Source: a bacterium
GTDB lineage: Bacteria; Desulfobacterota; Deferrisomatia; Deferrisomatales; BM512
Reading direction: 5' to 3'
Assembly: GCA_004322275.1 (NCBI GenBank)
Contig: SCTA01000013.1
Span: forward strand, 50,444 to 114,443
Length of the DNA: 64,000 nucleotides
The translations under genes were made by a program, and so were the position numbers. The notes under the pieces were generated by a model, which searched no databases, was not told the DNA's origin, and was given only the letters and a program-made list of their open reading frames with translations. This document shows positions 18,993 through 28,475 of the stretch, piece after piece; position 1 is the first letter of the stretch; the number at the start of each line of letters is the position of its first letter.

Positions 18993-19522
18993 TATCTTTT
19001 CTCTCTCTGCCGGATTTTATACCCGGCCCGAAGGGTGTTGAAAAACTCCACGATCCCGGGTTCGCGGTAATCCGGGTAGGTCCAGTCCAGGAATTTGAAC
19101 TCCCCGAACTGGAAAAGATACTCTATCTCCGCCCAGATGCCTTTGCCGAGGTAGATGCGGTGTCCGGCGGGCTTTCCCGTCGCCAAAACGAACTGGGTGA
19201 GGTTGAGTAGCCCCGGATCGAGGTTGGCGCGTCTTCGGGTCCCTCCGGAAAGTTCGGTTTCCAGCGCGTTGGAACGAAGTTTAACGTCGGCGAGGGTTCC
19301 GGGGTCGACGAGTTCCTTCATAACGAAGAACCCCCTGCGTATCCCCTCTCCCATCTCGCGCTCGTAGTAGCCGGTGTGGCCGAAAGGGGCGAATTCCTTA
19401 ACTTCTCCGATCTCTCCAAAGCTCTCCGCAACCTTCGCGGCCACGGGATCTTCGCCGAGCCCGCCCGACAGGAGGACTCCGAAGACGAGCAGGCAGGGGG
19501 CTGGGGGCTGTGGAACGCTCAA
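18992..19522 (-). CDS. DUF4416 protein
   Basis: The 176-residue soluble protein matches the DUF4416 pattern: an N-terminal LLVFGVLLSGG, FGHTGYYEREMG, NLDPGLLNLTQFVLAT, and the end HRIYLGKGIWAEIEYLFQFGEF followed by WTYPDYREPGIVEFFN. This family is found mainly in deltaproteobacteria and relatives and has no known function. It sits between the heptose kinase and yicC genes on the same strand with almost no gaps. No catalytic motif is recognisable. Confidence 0.85.
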   Translation of the reverse strand: MSVPQPPAPCLLVFGVLLSGGLGEDPVAAKVAESFGEIGEVKEFAPFGHTGYYEREMGEGIRRGFFVMKELVDPGTLADVKLRSNALETELSGGTRRRANLDPGLLNLTQFVLATGKPAGHRIYLGKGIWAEIEYLFQFGEFKFLDWTYPDYREPGIVEFFNTLRAGYKIRQREKR

Positions 19523-19537
19523 GGTGCTTTCAACTTC

Positions 19538-20539
19538 CTAGACACAGGCGGAAAGGGCTTCTTTAAGCTCCTCCGGCGTTACTACGGCGGTTCCGAGCTT
19601 GCCGACGACGATGCCGCTGGCGAGATTGGCGAGGTAAGCCGCATCGGCGATGTCGGCCCCGGCAGCCCAGGCCAGGGTGAAGACCGAGATCGCCGTATCT
19701 CCCGCGCCGGTGACGTCAAAGACGTCCCTGGCCATTGTCGGTATATGGGTGGGCGGCCCTTCCCTTCGCACCAGGGTCATGCCCCTCTCGCCCCTTGTGA
19801 CCAGTATCGACTCGGTCCCGAGTTTTTCCATGAGAGCCTTCCCCGCCGCCGTGGCCTCTTCGTCGGTGGCGGTCCCGATGCCGCTCATCGCCTCGGTCTC
19901 GCGCGCGTTGGGCGTTATCACGCTTGCGCCCCGGTAGAGCGAGATATTTACCGGCTTCGGATCGACGCAGACCGGTATCGACTTCTGTTTCGCCAGCGCT
20001 ATAACCTCGGTCATCAGCTCGGCGTGGACCACCCCCTTGCCGTAGTCGGAGACTATTATCGCCGAGGCCCCGGAAAGGGCCGAGAGGGCGCTCTCCCTCA
20101 CCTTGCGGGAGACTTCGGGCGAAAGCGGCTTTTTTTCCTCGCGGTCGAAGCGGACGACCTGCTGGTGCTGGGCTATGACGCGGGTCTTTACCGCCGTGGG
20201 CCTAAGCCGGTCCACGACGAGGCCGGCGGGCTCGATTCCCGACCCCTTGAGCAGTAGCTCTATCTCGTCGGCCGCGACGTCGAAGCCCACCACGCCGACG
20301 GGGCAGGCGTTGCCGCCCAGCGAGCGGATGTTCCTCACGACGTTGGCCGCTCCGCCGAGGAGGTTCTTTTCCTCGCGCACGTCCACCACCGGCACGGGAG
20401 CCTCAGGCGAGATGCGATCCACGGTGCCGTACAGGAACCTGTCGAGTATCAGATCGCCTATCACCACCACCTTGCTGCCGCTCATTTTAGCCAGCAGGTG
20501 CGGGAGGTTTTTTATCAGCCGCTTTTTTATGTCCACCAT
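19538..20539 (-). CDS. rfaE1: D-glycero-beta-D-manno-heptose-7-phosphate kinase
   Basis: A 333-residue PfkB-family kinase that phosphorylates D-glycero-D-manno-heptose 7-phosphate to the 1,7-bisphosphate for LPS inner-core synthesis. Landmarks are KVVVIGDLILDRFLYG, the sugar-binding GGAANVVRNIRSLGG and the ATP/catalytic DVTGAGDTAISVFTLA. The length is that of the kinase half only, without the C-terminal nucleotidyltransferase domain of E. coli HldE, so the adenylyltransferase must be a separate gene outside this window. The bisphosphatase gmhB lies about 13 kb away at 33632-34186. Confidence 0.93.
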   Translation of the reverse strand: MVDIKKRLIKNLPHLLAKMSGSKVVVIGDLILDRFLYGTVDRISPEAPVPVVDVREEKNLLGGAANVVRNIRSLGGNACPVGVVGFDVAADEIELLLKGSGIEPAGLVVDRLRPTAVKTRVIAQHQQVVRFDREEKKPLSPEVSRKVRESALSALSGASAIIVSDYGKGVVHAELMTEVIALAKQKSIPVCVDPKPVNISLYRGASVITPNARETEAMSGIGTATDEEATAAGKALMEKLGTESILVTRGERGMTLVRREGPPTHIPTMARDVFDVTGAGDTAISVFTLAWAAGADIADAAYLANLASGIVVGKLGTAVVTPEELKEALSACV

Positions 20540-20603
20540 CTTGGCATCCGCTCCGGGAGGCTGTTGTCAGGAGAAGTCCGCAAGTGGTTCAGTATACGAT
20601 TTT

Positions 20604-21734
20604 TTAGCGCCCGGCAGAAAGGATATCCTTCAGGAGTTTTTCGTGTTCGAGGGCGAGGCGCTCCACGGTAAAGCGTTCGGCGACTATCCTTCTCGCCTCC
20701 CGTCCCATGCGCGACCTTCTCTCGGGAGCTTTCACCATATCGAGAATCCCTTTCGCCATCGCGGGAGGATCGGCGGGGGGAACCAGCAACCCGTTGACCC
20801 CCTCCTCCACAAGGTCCGGCAAAACGCCGATCCTCGTCGCCAAAAGGGGAACCCCGCACGCCATCCACTCGAGCCCTACCCTGCAGTTGGCCTCGCTGCC
20901 GGTGGAGGCCACGACGCCGAGGTCGAAAGAGCGAAGGACGGCGGGCAGATCCGGCCTTCTGCCGGTTATCCTCACCGCCCTTTCCAGGGAGGGGTCGGAG
21001 GAAATCTTCTTTCGCACCGCCTTCATCACGTCGTTTTCGGCCAGGTTCTTCACGAGGAGGACGAAGCCGAGGTTTTCCTTCTCCAGCAGGGCGAGGCGGG
21101 CTCCTTCGAGGAAGTGTACGTGGCCCTTGACATCTCCGAGCCTTCCCAGAAGCCCGACGAGAAAGGTATCTTCGGGAAAGGAAAGTTCGCTTCTAATCGC
21201 GGCTTTGCTTCCCTCGTCCGAGAACTCTCTCGCGTCTACGCCGCCGTGGATGGTGACGAGGCGGGGAAGTGCCCCGAGCCTGTCCCGGAGGTCCTTTTCG
21301 ATTGAAGCGTTCGAGGCGACCACCCCCGAAAGGAGCTTACGGTAGACGAACCTGTTGAGTGGGTCGGAGCGGACCGGGCGCATGTCCCCTCGAACCCGGA
21401 TAACAGGCACGCCAAGTGATTTCGCGGCGTAAGCGATGAACGGCAGTCCTTCCGAGCGGTGGACGATTACCGCGTCGTATTTTTCGCGCTTCAGAAGCTC
21501 TTTGAACCGGCCCGAAGCGGGCAAAGCCTTCCAGAAGCCGAGCCCCTTGGCGTTGAAGCCGTCCTCCCCGATGACCCGAAACCCGCGCTCGGCAGCCACC
21601 CGCGCCGAAAGGGAGTTTGCCCGCGTGAGGACGTGTATCTCGCATCCCCGCTTGGCCTGCGCTTCGGCGAGGTCGTAGGCGTACTGGACCTCGGCGTTGT
21701 ACCAATGGATCTGGGTGACGTGAAGAAGCTTCAC
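20604..21734 (-). CDS. glycosyltransferase family 4
   Basis: A 376-residue GT-B glycosyltransferase: N-terminal LLHVTQIHWYNAEVQYAYDLAEA and the C-terminal nucleotide-sugar site with the E-x7-E element EANCRVGLEWMACGVPLLATRIG, then NGLLVPPADP. The donor and acceptor sugars cannot be read from the sequence. It overlaps the upstream GT9 gene by 4 bp and lies between heptose-related genes, so it probably acts on LPS core or a surface polysaccharide on the cytoplasmic side of the inner membrane. Confidence 0.88.
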   Translation of the reverse strand: MKLLHVTQIHWYNAEVQYAYDLAEAQAKRGCEIHVLTRANSLSARVAAERGFRVIGEDGFNAKGLGFWKALPASGRFKELLKREKYDAVIVHRSEGLPFIAYAAKSLGVPVIRVRGDMRPVRSDPLNRFVYRKLLSGVVASNASIEKDLRDRLGALPRLVTIHGGVDAREFSDEGSKAAIRSELSFPEDTFLVGLLGRLGDVKGHVHFLEGARLALLEKENLGFVLLVKNLAENDVMKAVRKKISSDPSLERAVRITGRRPDLPAVLRSFDLGVVASTGSEANCRVGLEWMACGVPLLATRIGVLPDLVEEGVNGLLVPPADPPAMAKGILDMVKAPERRSRMGREARRIVAERFTVERLALEHEKLLKDILSAGR

Positions 21735-22759
21735 TTCTCACCTTCGGGCTTCGCTGCCCGTAGCGCCGCCTCGTAGACCGCCTCGGGAGTTATCTCCCTC
21801 ATGCAGCGAAAGTGCGACCTGGGGCAGTCCCTGGCGCCGTGGAGGGAGCAGGGCCTGCATTCGAGCGAGGTTTCCACGACCTCGTCGCGCTCGCCGAGGG
21901 GAAAGAAGCCGAAATTTCTCACCGTCGGCCCGAAGAGGGCCACGACGGGGGTTCCCGAGGCGGTGGCGATATGAAGGGGGGAGGAATCGTTCGTCACGAG
22001 GACGCAGCTGAGGCCGAGGAGAGCCGAGGTCCCGAGAACGGCGGTCTTTCCCGCCGCCACCAGCCCCTTCGCGCCGGAAGCCGCGAGTATCCGTTTACCC
22101 GGCTCCTCGTCCTCCCCACCTCCGACTATGAGGATAAAGAAACCGCCCTCCGAGGCCTTTTTCGCAAGCGAAGTCCACTTTTCCTCCGGCCAGGCCTTCG
22201 TCGGCCACCTGGCTCCGGGGGCGAGCGCCATTATCCTCGAACTGCCGTCCCACCCGAGCATGCAGAGGGTCACAGCCGCCGCGTCGGGCGCGTCCTCGCC
22301 GGGGTAGAGGCGAGGGAGTTTTCTCTTTGCAGGGACGCCCAGCGGGGCCAGCGCGGCGATGTACTTGTCCACGACGTGGCTCTCGCGGAGGTTTTTCGCC
22401 GTGCCGAGGAGAAGGGCTATCCTCCGTCTGACCGCCCCCTTGCGGTAGACGCTCCACCTCGGCCCGCGCAGGAAGAGGCGAAGGAGGCGGGTGCGGAGGT
22501 TTGCGTGGAGATCGACGACGAAATCGTAGTTCTTCCCGGCCAGCAGCTTCGCCGTCCCGGCGGCGGAAATATTCTCGGGCCACGCTATCGTCTCGCCCAC
22601 GGCGGGGTTTCCGGCGAAGACCTCGGTAAAGCCGGGCTTGGTGAGAATATCCGCCTTCACGCCCGGAAATGCGGCCGCAAGCGCCTCCACCGCCGAGGTG
22701 GCGAGAACGGTGTCGCCGAGCGACGAGAGGCGGATAAGGAGAATCTTCCGCTCCGTCAC
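21731..22759 (-). CDS. LPS heptosyltransferase-like glycosyltransferase family 9
   Basis: The 342-residue GT9 enzyme starts ILLIRLSSLGDTVLATSAVEAL and has the family donor-site region NDSSPLHIATASGTPVVALFGPT. Near the end is a Cys-rich patch, CRPCSLHGARDCPRSHFRCM, which is shared almost exactly with the second GT9 gene at 23838-24860. GT9 enzymes transfer ADP-heptose to the LPS inner core; which heptose is added here is not known. Both ends overlap neighbouring genes by 4 bp. Confidence 0.88.
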   Translation of the reverse strand: MTERKILLIRLSSLGDTVLATSAVEALAAAFPGVKADILTKPGFTEVFAGNPAVGETIAWPENISAAGTAKLLAGKNYDFVVDLHANLRTRLLRLFLRGPRWSVYRKGAVRRRIALLLGTAKNLRESHVVDKYIAALAPLGVPAKRKLPRLYPGEDAPDAAAVTLCMLGWDGSSRIMALAPGARWPTKAWPEEKWTSLAKKASEGGFFILIVGGGEDEEPGKRILAASGAKGLVAAGKTAVLGTSALLGLSCVLVTNDSSPLHIATASGTPVVALFGPTVRNFGFFPLGERDEVVETSLECRPCSLHGARDCPRSHFRCMREITPEAVYEAALRAAKPEGEK

Positions 22760-23841
22760 TTCAAAAGCTCCTCGTACACCCTGAGGTTTCCTTCCATCAT
22801 CGCCCTTGCGCTGAACTTCTCGATAACCCTCTTTCGCCCCGCCTCGCCGAAAGCCGCGCGAAGCTCGGGGCTCTCCAGAAGGCGGATTATACCACCGGCA
22901 AGCGCCTTCGGGTCTTTCGCCGGGACCACGAAGCCCTGCTTTTCGTCCTCCACTATCTCGGGGATGCCTCCCGCACCGGTGACGACGACGGGAGTCTTCG
23001 AGGCGAGGGCGTCCATGACGATGGTGCCGAGCCCCTCCATGTGGGAGGACATGACGAAGATGTCGAGTCCGTCCATAATGGCGTCCACGTCCTTGCGAAA
23101 GCCGGTGAAGACGAGTTTGCCGCCGAGGCCAAGGGATTTTGCCTGCATCTTCAGCTCTTCCTCAAGCTCGCCGGAACCCACGATGACGAAACGGGTATTC
23201 GGATGGTTCGCCAGAACCAGAGGAACGGCGTCGATAAGGTATTTGAGCCCCTTGTGATCGGCGAGATGGGAGATGTTGCCCGCCAGAAGCTCGCCGGGAG
23301 CGAGCCCCAGTTCGCGCCTGAAACTCTCTCCGGAGCCGGGCCTGGTCTTGTCAGGGTCCACCCCGCTGTGAACAAGGCGAATCTTCTCGGGGCTTACCCC
23401 GAAATTCACAAGTATCTCTTTTATGGCCAAGCTTATCGCCACGAAACGGGCGACGCCGGAGCCGTATTTCCAGCGGTTGAAGAGGTGCTTTTTAGGGACG
23501 AAGTCCACCCGGCGGGTCACGATAACGTTCCTGAACCCCGCCAGCCGCGCCGCGACAAGGCCGATTCCCTGCGCGTGGGAGCTGTGGAGGTGAAGGTGGG
23601 TGAAATTGCCGGTTTTCAGGAGTTTAGCTATGCGCCGGGCTGAGAAGATGTCCCACTCGCCGCGCAGGGGCATCTCTTCCACGGAAAGCCCCTCGCCCTT
23701 CGCCCGCCTGTAAAGCTCGCCGGACTCGGAACAGACGAGGTGGGAGGAGACCCCAGCCTTCGTAAGCTCCCTGTGCAGGCTCATCACCTGCCCCTGCCCT
23801 CCCCGCCAGCTTTTTCCCGTATCGACGTGAAGAATTCTCAT
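22756..23841 (-). CDS. glycosyltransferase family 4
   Basis: A 361-residue GT-B enzyme: MRILHVDTGKSWRGGQGQV at the N terminus and, in the C-terminal half, VGSGELEEELK and the donor site MEGLGTIVMDALASKTPVVV. The reading frame stays open far upstream, but the ATG at 23841 overlaps the stop of the preceding GT9 gene by 4 bp and begins the typical GT4 start, so I use it. It differs clearly from the other GT4 at 20604. Likely LPS core or O-chain transferase. Confidence 0.88.
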   Translation of the reverse strand: MRILHVDTGKSWRGGQGQVMSLHRELTKAGVSSHLVCSESGELYRRAKGEGLSVEEMPLRGEWDIFSARRIAKLLKTGNFTHLHLHSSHAQGIGLVAARLAGFRNVIVTRRVDFVPKKHLFNRWKYGSGVARFVAISLAIKEILVNFGVSPEKIRLVHSGVDPDKTRPGSGESFRRELGLAPGELLAGNISHLADHKGLKYLIDAVPLVLANHPNTRFVIVGSGELEEELKMQAKSLGLGGKLVFTGFRKDVDAIMDGLDIFVMSSHMEGLGTIVMDALASKTPVVVTGAGGIPEIVEDEKQGFVVPAKDPKALAGGIIRLLESPELRAAFGEAGRKRVIEKFSARAMMEGNLRVYEELLK

Positions 23842-24860
23842 CTTTCTCCCAAAAGCTCCCTCACGGCGTCCATGACAGCGCGGGGGGAGATATCGGCCAT
23901 GCAGCGAAAGTGTTTTTCCGGGCACTCGCGCCCGCCGTGGAGGCCGCAGGGGCGGCAGGAAAGGGAAGTTTCGACGACCCTGGAGTTCTTCCCGAGAGGC
24001 CCGAAGCCCAGCTCCCTCACCGTCGCGCCGAAAATGGCGACCGTGGGCGTGGATCTCGCGCCCGCAACGTGAAGGGGCGCGGAATCGTTCGTTATGAAGA
24101 CCTCGAAGCGGTCCATCCACGCGGGCAGCGCCTTGAGCCGGGTCTTTCCGGCGGCGTTGACCGCCTCCGGGCCTATTTCAAAGGCTATTTTCTCAGCCAG
24201 AGGTGCGTCGTCAGGCCCGCCTATCAGCACGGGGCGAAGTCCGGCCTTTAAAAGCTCCCTCCCGACCTCGGCGAACCCGCCGGGAAGCCATCTTTTCGTG
24301 GCCCAGACCGAGCCGGGTGCTATTCCCGCGAGCTTCTCGCCCTCTTTTACTCCCGCCGCTTCGAGAAGCTCCGTAACCTCGCAGCCTTCCCTGCAGGTGT
24401 ACCCGCAAAAGAGCGTTCGGTCTTCGGGGAGCGGCTCTTTTCCGAGGCCGCGAAGAAGACCGAGTATCCTGTCCGCCTCGTGGAGCTCCATCTTCCGCTC
24501 CACCTTGCGGTTGTAGGCGAAGGAAAACCCCGCCTGCCCGTACCCCACCCTGACCGGAATGCCCGAGAGCATGGCGATCAGCGAAGTCCGGTGGCTGCGG
24601 TGGGGGGAGAGCAAAAGGTCGAACCCTCCTCCCCTGATCTTTCCGAGAACGGCGCTAAACCCCTCCCTCTTTTTCTTGTCGAAGGTGAGTATGGCGTCCA
24701 GAAAGGGGTCCTCCTCGACGAGGGGGCGCGCCTCCGGCGTCGTCAGGAGGGTCAGGCGCGAGGAAGGAAAGAGCCTCTTGACACCGCGAAAGAGCGGCGT
24801 GGTCAGGACCACGTCGCCGAGAAAAGCCGTCTGGAATATGAGAATATTTTTAAAAGCCAT
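23838..24860 (-). CDS. waaF: LPS heptosyltransferase II-like glycosyltransferase family 9
   Basis: A 340-residue GT9 enzyme: ILIFQTAFLGDVVLTTPLFRGVK at the start (the LGDVVL pattern is common in WaaF), and the donor region NDSAPLHVAGARSTPTVAIFGATV followed by LGFGPLG. It carries the same Cys patch, CRPCGLHGGRECPEKHFRCM, as the paralogue at 21731. The pair may be an old duplication, with the two enzymes adding successive heptoses to Kdo. The symbol is by family resemblance. Confidence 0.85.
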   Translation of the reverse strand: MAFKNILIFQTAFLGDVVLTTPLFRGVKRLFPSSRLTLLTTPEARPLVEEDPFLDAILTFDKKKREGFSAVLGKIRGGGFDLLLSPHRSHRTSLIAMLSGIPVRVGYGQAGFSFAYNRKVERKMELHEADRILGLLRGLGKEPLPEDRTLFCGYTCREGCEVTELLEAAGVKEGEKLAGIAPGSVWATKRWLPGGFAEVGRELLKAGLRPVLIGGPDDAPLAEKIAFEIGPEAVNAAGKTRLKALPAWMDRFEVFITNDSAPLHVAGARSTPTVAIFGATVRELGFGPLGKNSRVVETSLSCRPCGLHGGRECPEKHFRCMADISPRAVMDAVRELLGER

Positions 24861-24867
24861 TAATGCT

Positions 24868-25731
24868 TCAAGCGGGCTTTCTGAAATCGCCGTTAAGGTT
24901 CAGAACCACGGGCCGGTCGTCGTCAAGTGGGCTTAGCATACCGTATTCGCATCTGTAATCCCCCTTTCGTATCTCGGCAATGCGCTTTTTGTAATATTCT
25001 TTGTTGGGGCGGGTTCCGCCACTGTTCGTCGGGTGGAAGAGGTGCACGGGAACCTCGATCGTCGTCACGTTGCGCCCCTTTGCCCCGTAGCTGTAGAGCC
25101 GCCAGCCCAGGTCGTCGTCCTCGTTCCCCCACCCCTTGTACATCTCGTCAAAGCCGTTCACCGCCATGAAATCCTCTTTGAAGAGGGCGAGGACGCCGCT
25201 ACGCAGCTTGGGACCGATGGGACGCAGGCGCAGCCTGTGCAGCACCCGGTAAAAGGCGTCTTTGCGGTGCTGCTTTTTGACTCCGGCCCACTGCTCCGGG
25301 GTTATAAGGCCGGAAAAATCGGCGACCGTTATCATTTCGTCGGTAACGAGGTCCGTCTGTTCGCTCGTGAGCCGCACCGGCCATGATACCAGAAACTCCT
25401 TTTCACGGGCGTTGTCGACGAAGGTTTTTATGTAGTTTTTTGTGAAGACGATATCCTGGTCGGCGAAGACAAGAAAATCACCCCCCGCTATCCTCGCTCC
25501 GTTGTTGCGCGTCCTGGCCGCGCGAAACCCCCTGTCTGCGTGGGTGACGCATCTGACGGGAAAAGCCAGCGAAGGAGCCAGGGTCCTCAGCATTCCGGCG
25601 ATATCGGCGGAGGAACCGTCATCGGCCACTACCGCCTCATCGGGCCGCAGAGACTGGCTGTTTGCGGAAAGAAGCGCTTTCCTGAGAAAACCGGGCTGGT
25701 TGTAGGAAGTGACTATGAGGGAAATTTTCAT
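24868..25731 (-). CDS. glycosyltransferase family 2, chondroitin-polymerase-like
   Basis: A 287-residue GT-A enzyme: MKISLIVTSYNQPGFLRKAL, VVADDGSSAD, the metal-binding FADQDIVF (DXD-like), and a C-terminal galactosyltransferase-type motif GWGNEDDDLGWRLYSYG, which includes the catalytic acidic cluster. It is soluble or peripheral with no membrane helix. It lies 7 bp upstream of the GT9 gene in the same direction. Substrates are unknown; the C-terminal motif suggests transfer of Gal or GalNAc-type sugars by inversion, but that is family inference. Confidence 0.86.
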   Translation of the reverse strand: MKISLIVTSYNQPGFLRKALLSANSQSLRPDEAVVADDGSSADIAGMLRTLAPSLAFPVRCVTHADRGFRAARTRNNGARIAGGDFLVFADQDIVFTKNYIKTFVDNAREKEFLVSWPVRLTSEQTDLVTDEMITVADFSGLITPEQWAGVKKQHRKDAFYRVLHRLRLRPIGPKLRSGVLALFKEDFMAVNGFDEMYKGWGNEDDDLGWRLYSYGAKGRNVTTIEVPVHLFHPTNSGGTRPNKEYYKKRIAEIRKGDYRCEYGMLSPLDDDRPVVLNLNGDFRKPA

Positions 25732-25762
25732 TAAACGAAGATTCCTTGTGCTGACCGGCCCG

Positions 25763-26779
25763 CTATCTCTTGAGGGATAAAAATCTCAGGCGCAATCCCC
25801 TCCAGAAGGGGAAACCGATAGTTCCGGCCGTCCCGACGTCCCAGACATCCTTGAAGCCAAGACCCCCGGCTACGGACTCCCTCATCGCCCGGTCCCATCT
25901 TCTGGAAAGAAGAGCGCGGAAACAGTCCGGGTCGTACAGGCGGGAGGCGTCGTTAGACTCGGCAAGCCGCCTTACCCAGGATGCCAGCTTTCTCATGGTT
26001 CCGGCGTCCGTCAGGCTTTCCTGCCGACGGCTGGCGTGAACCAGCGTCAGGTGAAGGGCTTTTTCTTCTCCGGAAGGTTCGCCGATAAGGCGGGCAAGCT
26101 GCCGGAATCTCACCCTGTCCGCGAAAGAGGCCTGCTCGCCTCCAGACTTACTGGTGACCGAACCGGGGTGGAAGCGGTAAAAAACCAGCGCCTCCGGTAT
26201 GTTGTGAAAAACCGCCCCCGCCTCGGCCATGCGAACCCAAAGATCGTAGTCCTGAGCCTTCTTGAATTCCTCGGCGTACGAAATATCGCGGCTGTCGAGG
26301 AATGATTTCCTCATCATCACGGTCGGGTGGAACAATGAGCTGCTTAAAAAAAGATTCGCCTTTATCCGGCGGTCGTCTACAGGGTGTTTGCCGGTTCCAG
26401 CCCTATCGCCCATGCGCCGTATCCACGAACCGCACACGTCAATGGACCTGTTATTCTCCAAAAGCTCCAGCTGCCGCGCAAAACGTTCGGGATGGGCTAC
26501 GTCGTCTGCGTCGATCCGGGCTATGTACTTCCCCTCCGCGGCCCTTATGCCGCAATTCAGGTTTTTCGTAAGCCCCTGATTCTCCGGATTCTCTATGAGC
26601 TTTATCCGTTTGTCCAGCCCGGCGTACTCTTTAAGGACGCCAAGGCTTCCGTCGGTGGAAGCGTCGTCGAGGATAATAAATTCAAAGTCGCTGTAAGTCT
26701 GAGCAAGAATGCTTTCAACGGCGCCTTGCAGAAACAGCCCGCCATTGTACTGCGACATGATAACCGACACCATTGGCAT
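25763..26779 (-). CDS. glycosyltransferase family 2
   Basis: A 338-residue GT-A enzyme starting MVSVIMSQYNGGLFLQGAVES with IILDDASTDGSL, ARIDADDVAHPERF (DXD at the nucleotide-sugar site) and SLFHPTVMMRKSF. The C-terminal third has no recognised domain. It follows a small methyltransferase gene by 6 bp, so the two may be coexpressed. Composition is slightly lower in GC than in the heptose genes, fitting a variable region of an O-antigen locus. Confidence 0.87.
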   Translation of the reverse strand: MPMVSVIMSQYNGGLFLQGAVESILAQTYSDFEFIILDDASTDGSLGVLKEYAGLDKRIKLIENPENQGLTKNLNCGIRAAEGKYIARIDADDVAHPERFARQLELLENNRSIDVCGSWIRRMGDRAGTGKHPVDDRRIKANLFLSSSLFHPTVMMRKSFLDSRDISYAEEFKKAQDYDLWVRMAEAGAVFHNIPEALVFYRFHPGSVTSKSGGEQASFADRVRFRQLARLIGEPSGEEKALHLTLVHASRRQESLTDAGTMRKLASWVRRLAESNDASRLYDPDCFRALLSRRWDRAMRESVAGGLGFKDVWDVGTAGTIGFPFWRGLRLRFLSLKR

Positions 26780-26785
26780 GGCGGT

Positions 26786-27478
26786 TTACCTGAAAAACCC
26801 GAAAACTTTTTTCAGTTTCCTTGACAGCCTTTTTCCTTTGAGCTCTTCGATTTTCCTGATCTTCGCTTCGTACATTTCCGGCAATATGTAGACATTGCCG
26901 TCCCACACGGGAATCGCGAACCGGGAGGCGATCTCCTTTTTCACGACAAGAAACATATTCTGCCTGTACCAGAGGGCTATTTCGCTGTTTTGCCAGAACA
27001 CGGGCCGGAAAGCGTCGAGGAACACGTAGCCCCTGGCGGCGAAACGGTCCCGCCAGTACTGCGGATATTGCTCGTTTTTATGCTCGAAGCCCCCCTGCCC
27101 CGGAAAAGCCGCGGAAAACACAATCACATCCGAAAGGCCGACAAGAAAATCGAGAAAACCGTCGGCCGCCGAAGGGTCTATGTGCTCGGCCACTTCCAGA
27201 CAGTTTACCAGGTCCGCCTTCTCAAGTTTCGGATACCCCTTTTCAAAGTTAACAACCTGAACGACGGCCTTGTCGACGAGGGTATCTTCCGTAAGGACGT
27301 GACAATTGTCCAAACCTTTTATGTCGAGGCCGTTCTCCAGGTAGGCCAGAAGCCACGACCCCAGGCCGCAGCCGACGTCGATTACGGAACGGGCTTTCGT
27401 TACCTCGACTATGTACGGAACCATTATCTGCGCCGAGCGCCGGCTTACTTCCCTGCTGGCGTACTTGAAAACTGCCAT
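26786..27478 (-). CDS. class I SAM-dependent methyltransferase
   Basis: A 230-residue methyltransferase with motif I SVIDVGCGLGSWLLAYLENG and the acidic post-motif KGLDN, then KADLVNCLEVAEHID (motif II) and VGLSDVIVFSAAFPGQGG. Such enzymes in O-antigen loci methylate sugar hydroxyls or cap the chain; the substrate cannot be told here. It lies between two glycosyltransferase-type genes and in a stretch with lower GC than the heptose genes. Confidence 0.82.
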   Translation of the reverse strand: MAVFKYASREVSRRSAQIMVPYIVEVTKARSVIDVGCGLGSWLLAYLENGLDIKGLDNCHVLTEDTLVDKAVVQVVNFEKGYPKLEKADLVNCLEVAEHIDPSAADGFLDFLVGLSDVIVFSAAFPGQGGFEHKNEQYPQYWRDRFAARGYVFLDAFRPVFWQNSEIALWYRQNMFLVVKKEIASRFAIPVWDGNVYILPEMYEAKIRKIEELKGKRLSRKLKKVFGFFR

Positions 27479-27521
27479 TTTTTATCTCCGGGATTCTTGA
27501 AATGCCTTAAAATCGGGAAAA

Positions 27522-28475
27522 CTACGCTACGACGGACAGTGAAATCCTGTCATCGCCCCTGGCGATGGTTACGCTGTCCGGCAAATATACGATTTTATTC
27601 AAAGAATATGGAATATTTAATTCCAGCCTGTAGCCGTCGAGATAATATTTGTTCAATTGCAGCACATCGGTGCAGCCGTGCCTGTTCGTAGGCACTATAT
27701 GGGAAACCTTGTTTAGCGGCACCATCGTCATTTTTGAAATTACCGGGGAAGACCCGTTTCCGTACAGTTTTAATTTTTTACAGTACTTAGACAGATACAT
27801 TTCAAGAGTTATGGGATTATGAACCAATATCTTGTCTATGAGCTTTACCAAAGACTTCCGGTCGTAAAACGTTCCGTCGATGGCGAAAGGATAGGTCCAG
27901 GAATATTCGCTTCTGTCTTTAAAATAATTCCAGAACATCAGGCCGTCGCTTGTTCCGATATCCTTTGGACAGTCATCAAGGTTGCTACCTAGAAACATGC
28001 GGTAAGACGCATTGTCAGGGGTTTTTCTTATGTGATTCATCGCTCTTTCGGGAAAAGCTTCCTCGCCTATGAAAACACAGTCATCCGTATTGAACGATAA
28101 GAATTCACTTTCGTCGCTTTTAAGTATTTCAAGCAATAATGGCTGGAAATTGTCTGCTTTTCTTATATGAGAGCGTTTGAAAAAGGTTTTAAAATTTCGT
28201 GTTTTGGGAATAAAGATTCTTGCAAGTTGAAAACCCAACCCGGCACGCCCGGATCTCTCGTAAAAATTAACGCCTTTAGCTTTCCATGTCTTTATCAGCT
28301 CTTGATATCCTTCGACATGCGGTCCGTCGGCGTGCCAGACCACACTTATTTTCAAAGGTCTGCAAACCAGAAATTTTTCAATTGAAGACAATACGCTGTC
28401 CAATTGCATTGCCCGATTGTATGAAAAAACAATCACATGAGAACTTCCGGCATTTTTTGCCAACGAATTCATCAT
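27522..28475 (-). CDS. probable GT-A-type glycosyltransferase, AT-rich, weakly related
   Basis: A 317-residue protein that I cannot place in a named family. The start HVIVFSYNRAMQLDSVLSSI and the mid-protein LSFNTDDCVFIGEE (DD at a probable metal site) resemble GT2-like folds; a KIDK-rich C-terminal half follows. No membrane helix is seen. Codon use is markedly more AT-rich (frequent ttt, aaa, ata) than in all neighbours, which suggests recent acquisition. Its ATG overlaps the stop of a 45-codon frame upstream by 4 bp. Confidence 0.7.
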   Translation of the reverse strand: MMNSLAKNAGSSHVIVFSYNRAMQLDSVLSSIEKFLVCRPLKISVVWHADGPHVEGYQELIKTWKAKGVNFYERSGRAGLGFQLARIFIPKTRNFKTFFKRSHIRKADNFQPLLLEILKSDESEFLSFNTDDCVFIGEEAFPERAMNHIRKTPDNASYRMFLGSNLDDCPKDIGTSDGLMFWNYFKDRSEYSWTYPFAIDGTFYDRKSLVKLIDKILVHNPITLEMYLSKYCKKLKLYGNGSSPVISKMTMVPLNKVSHIVPTNRHGCTDVLQLNKYYLDGYRLELNIPYSLNKIVYLPDSVTIARGDDRISLSVVA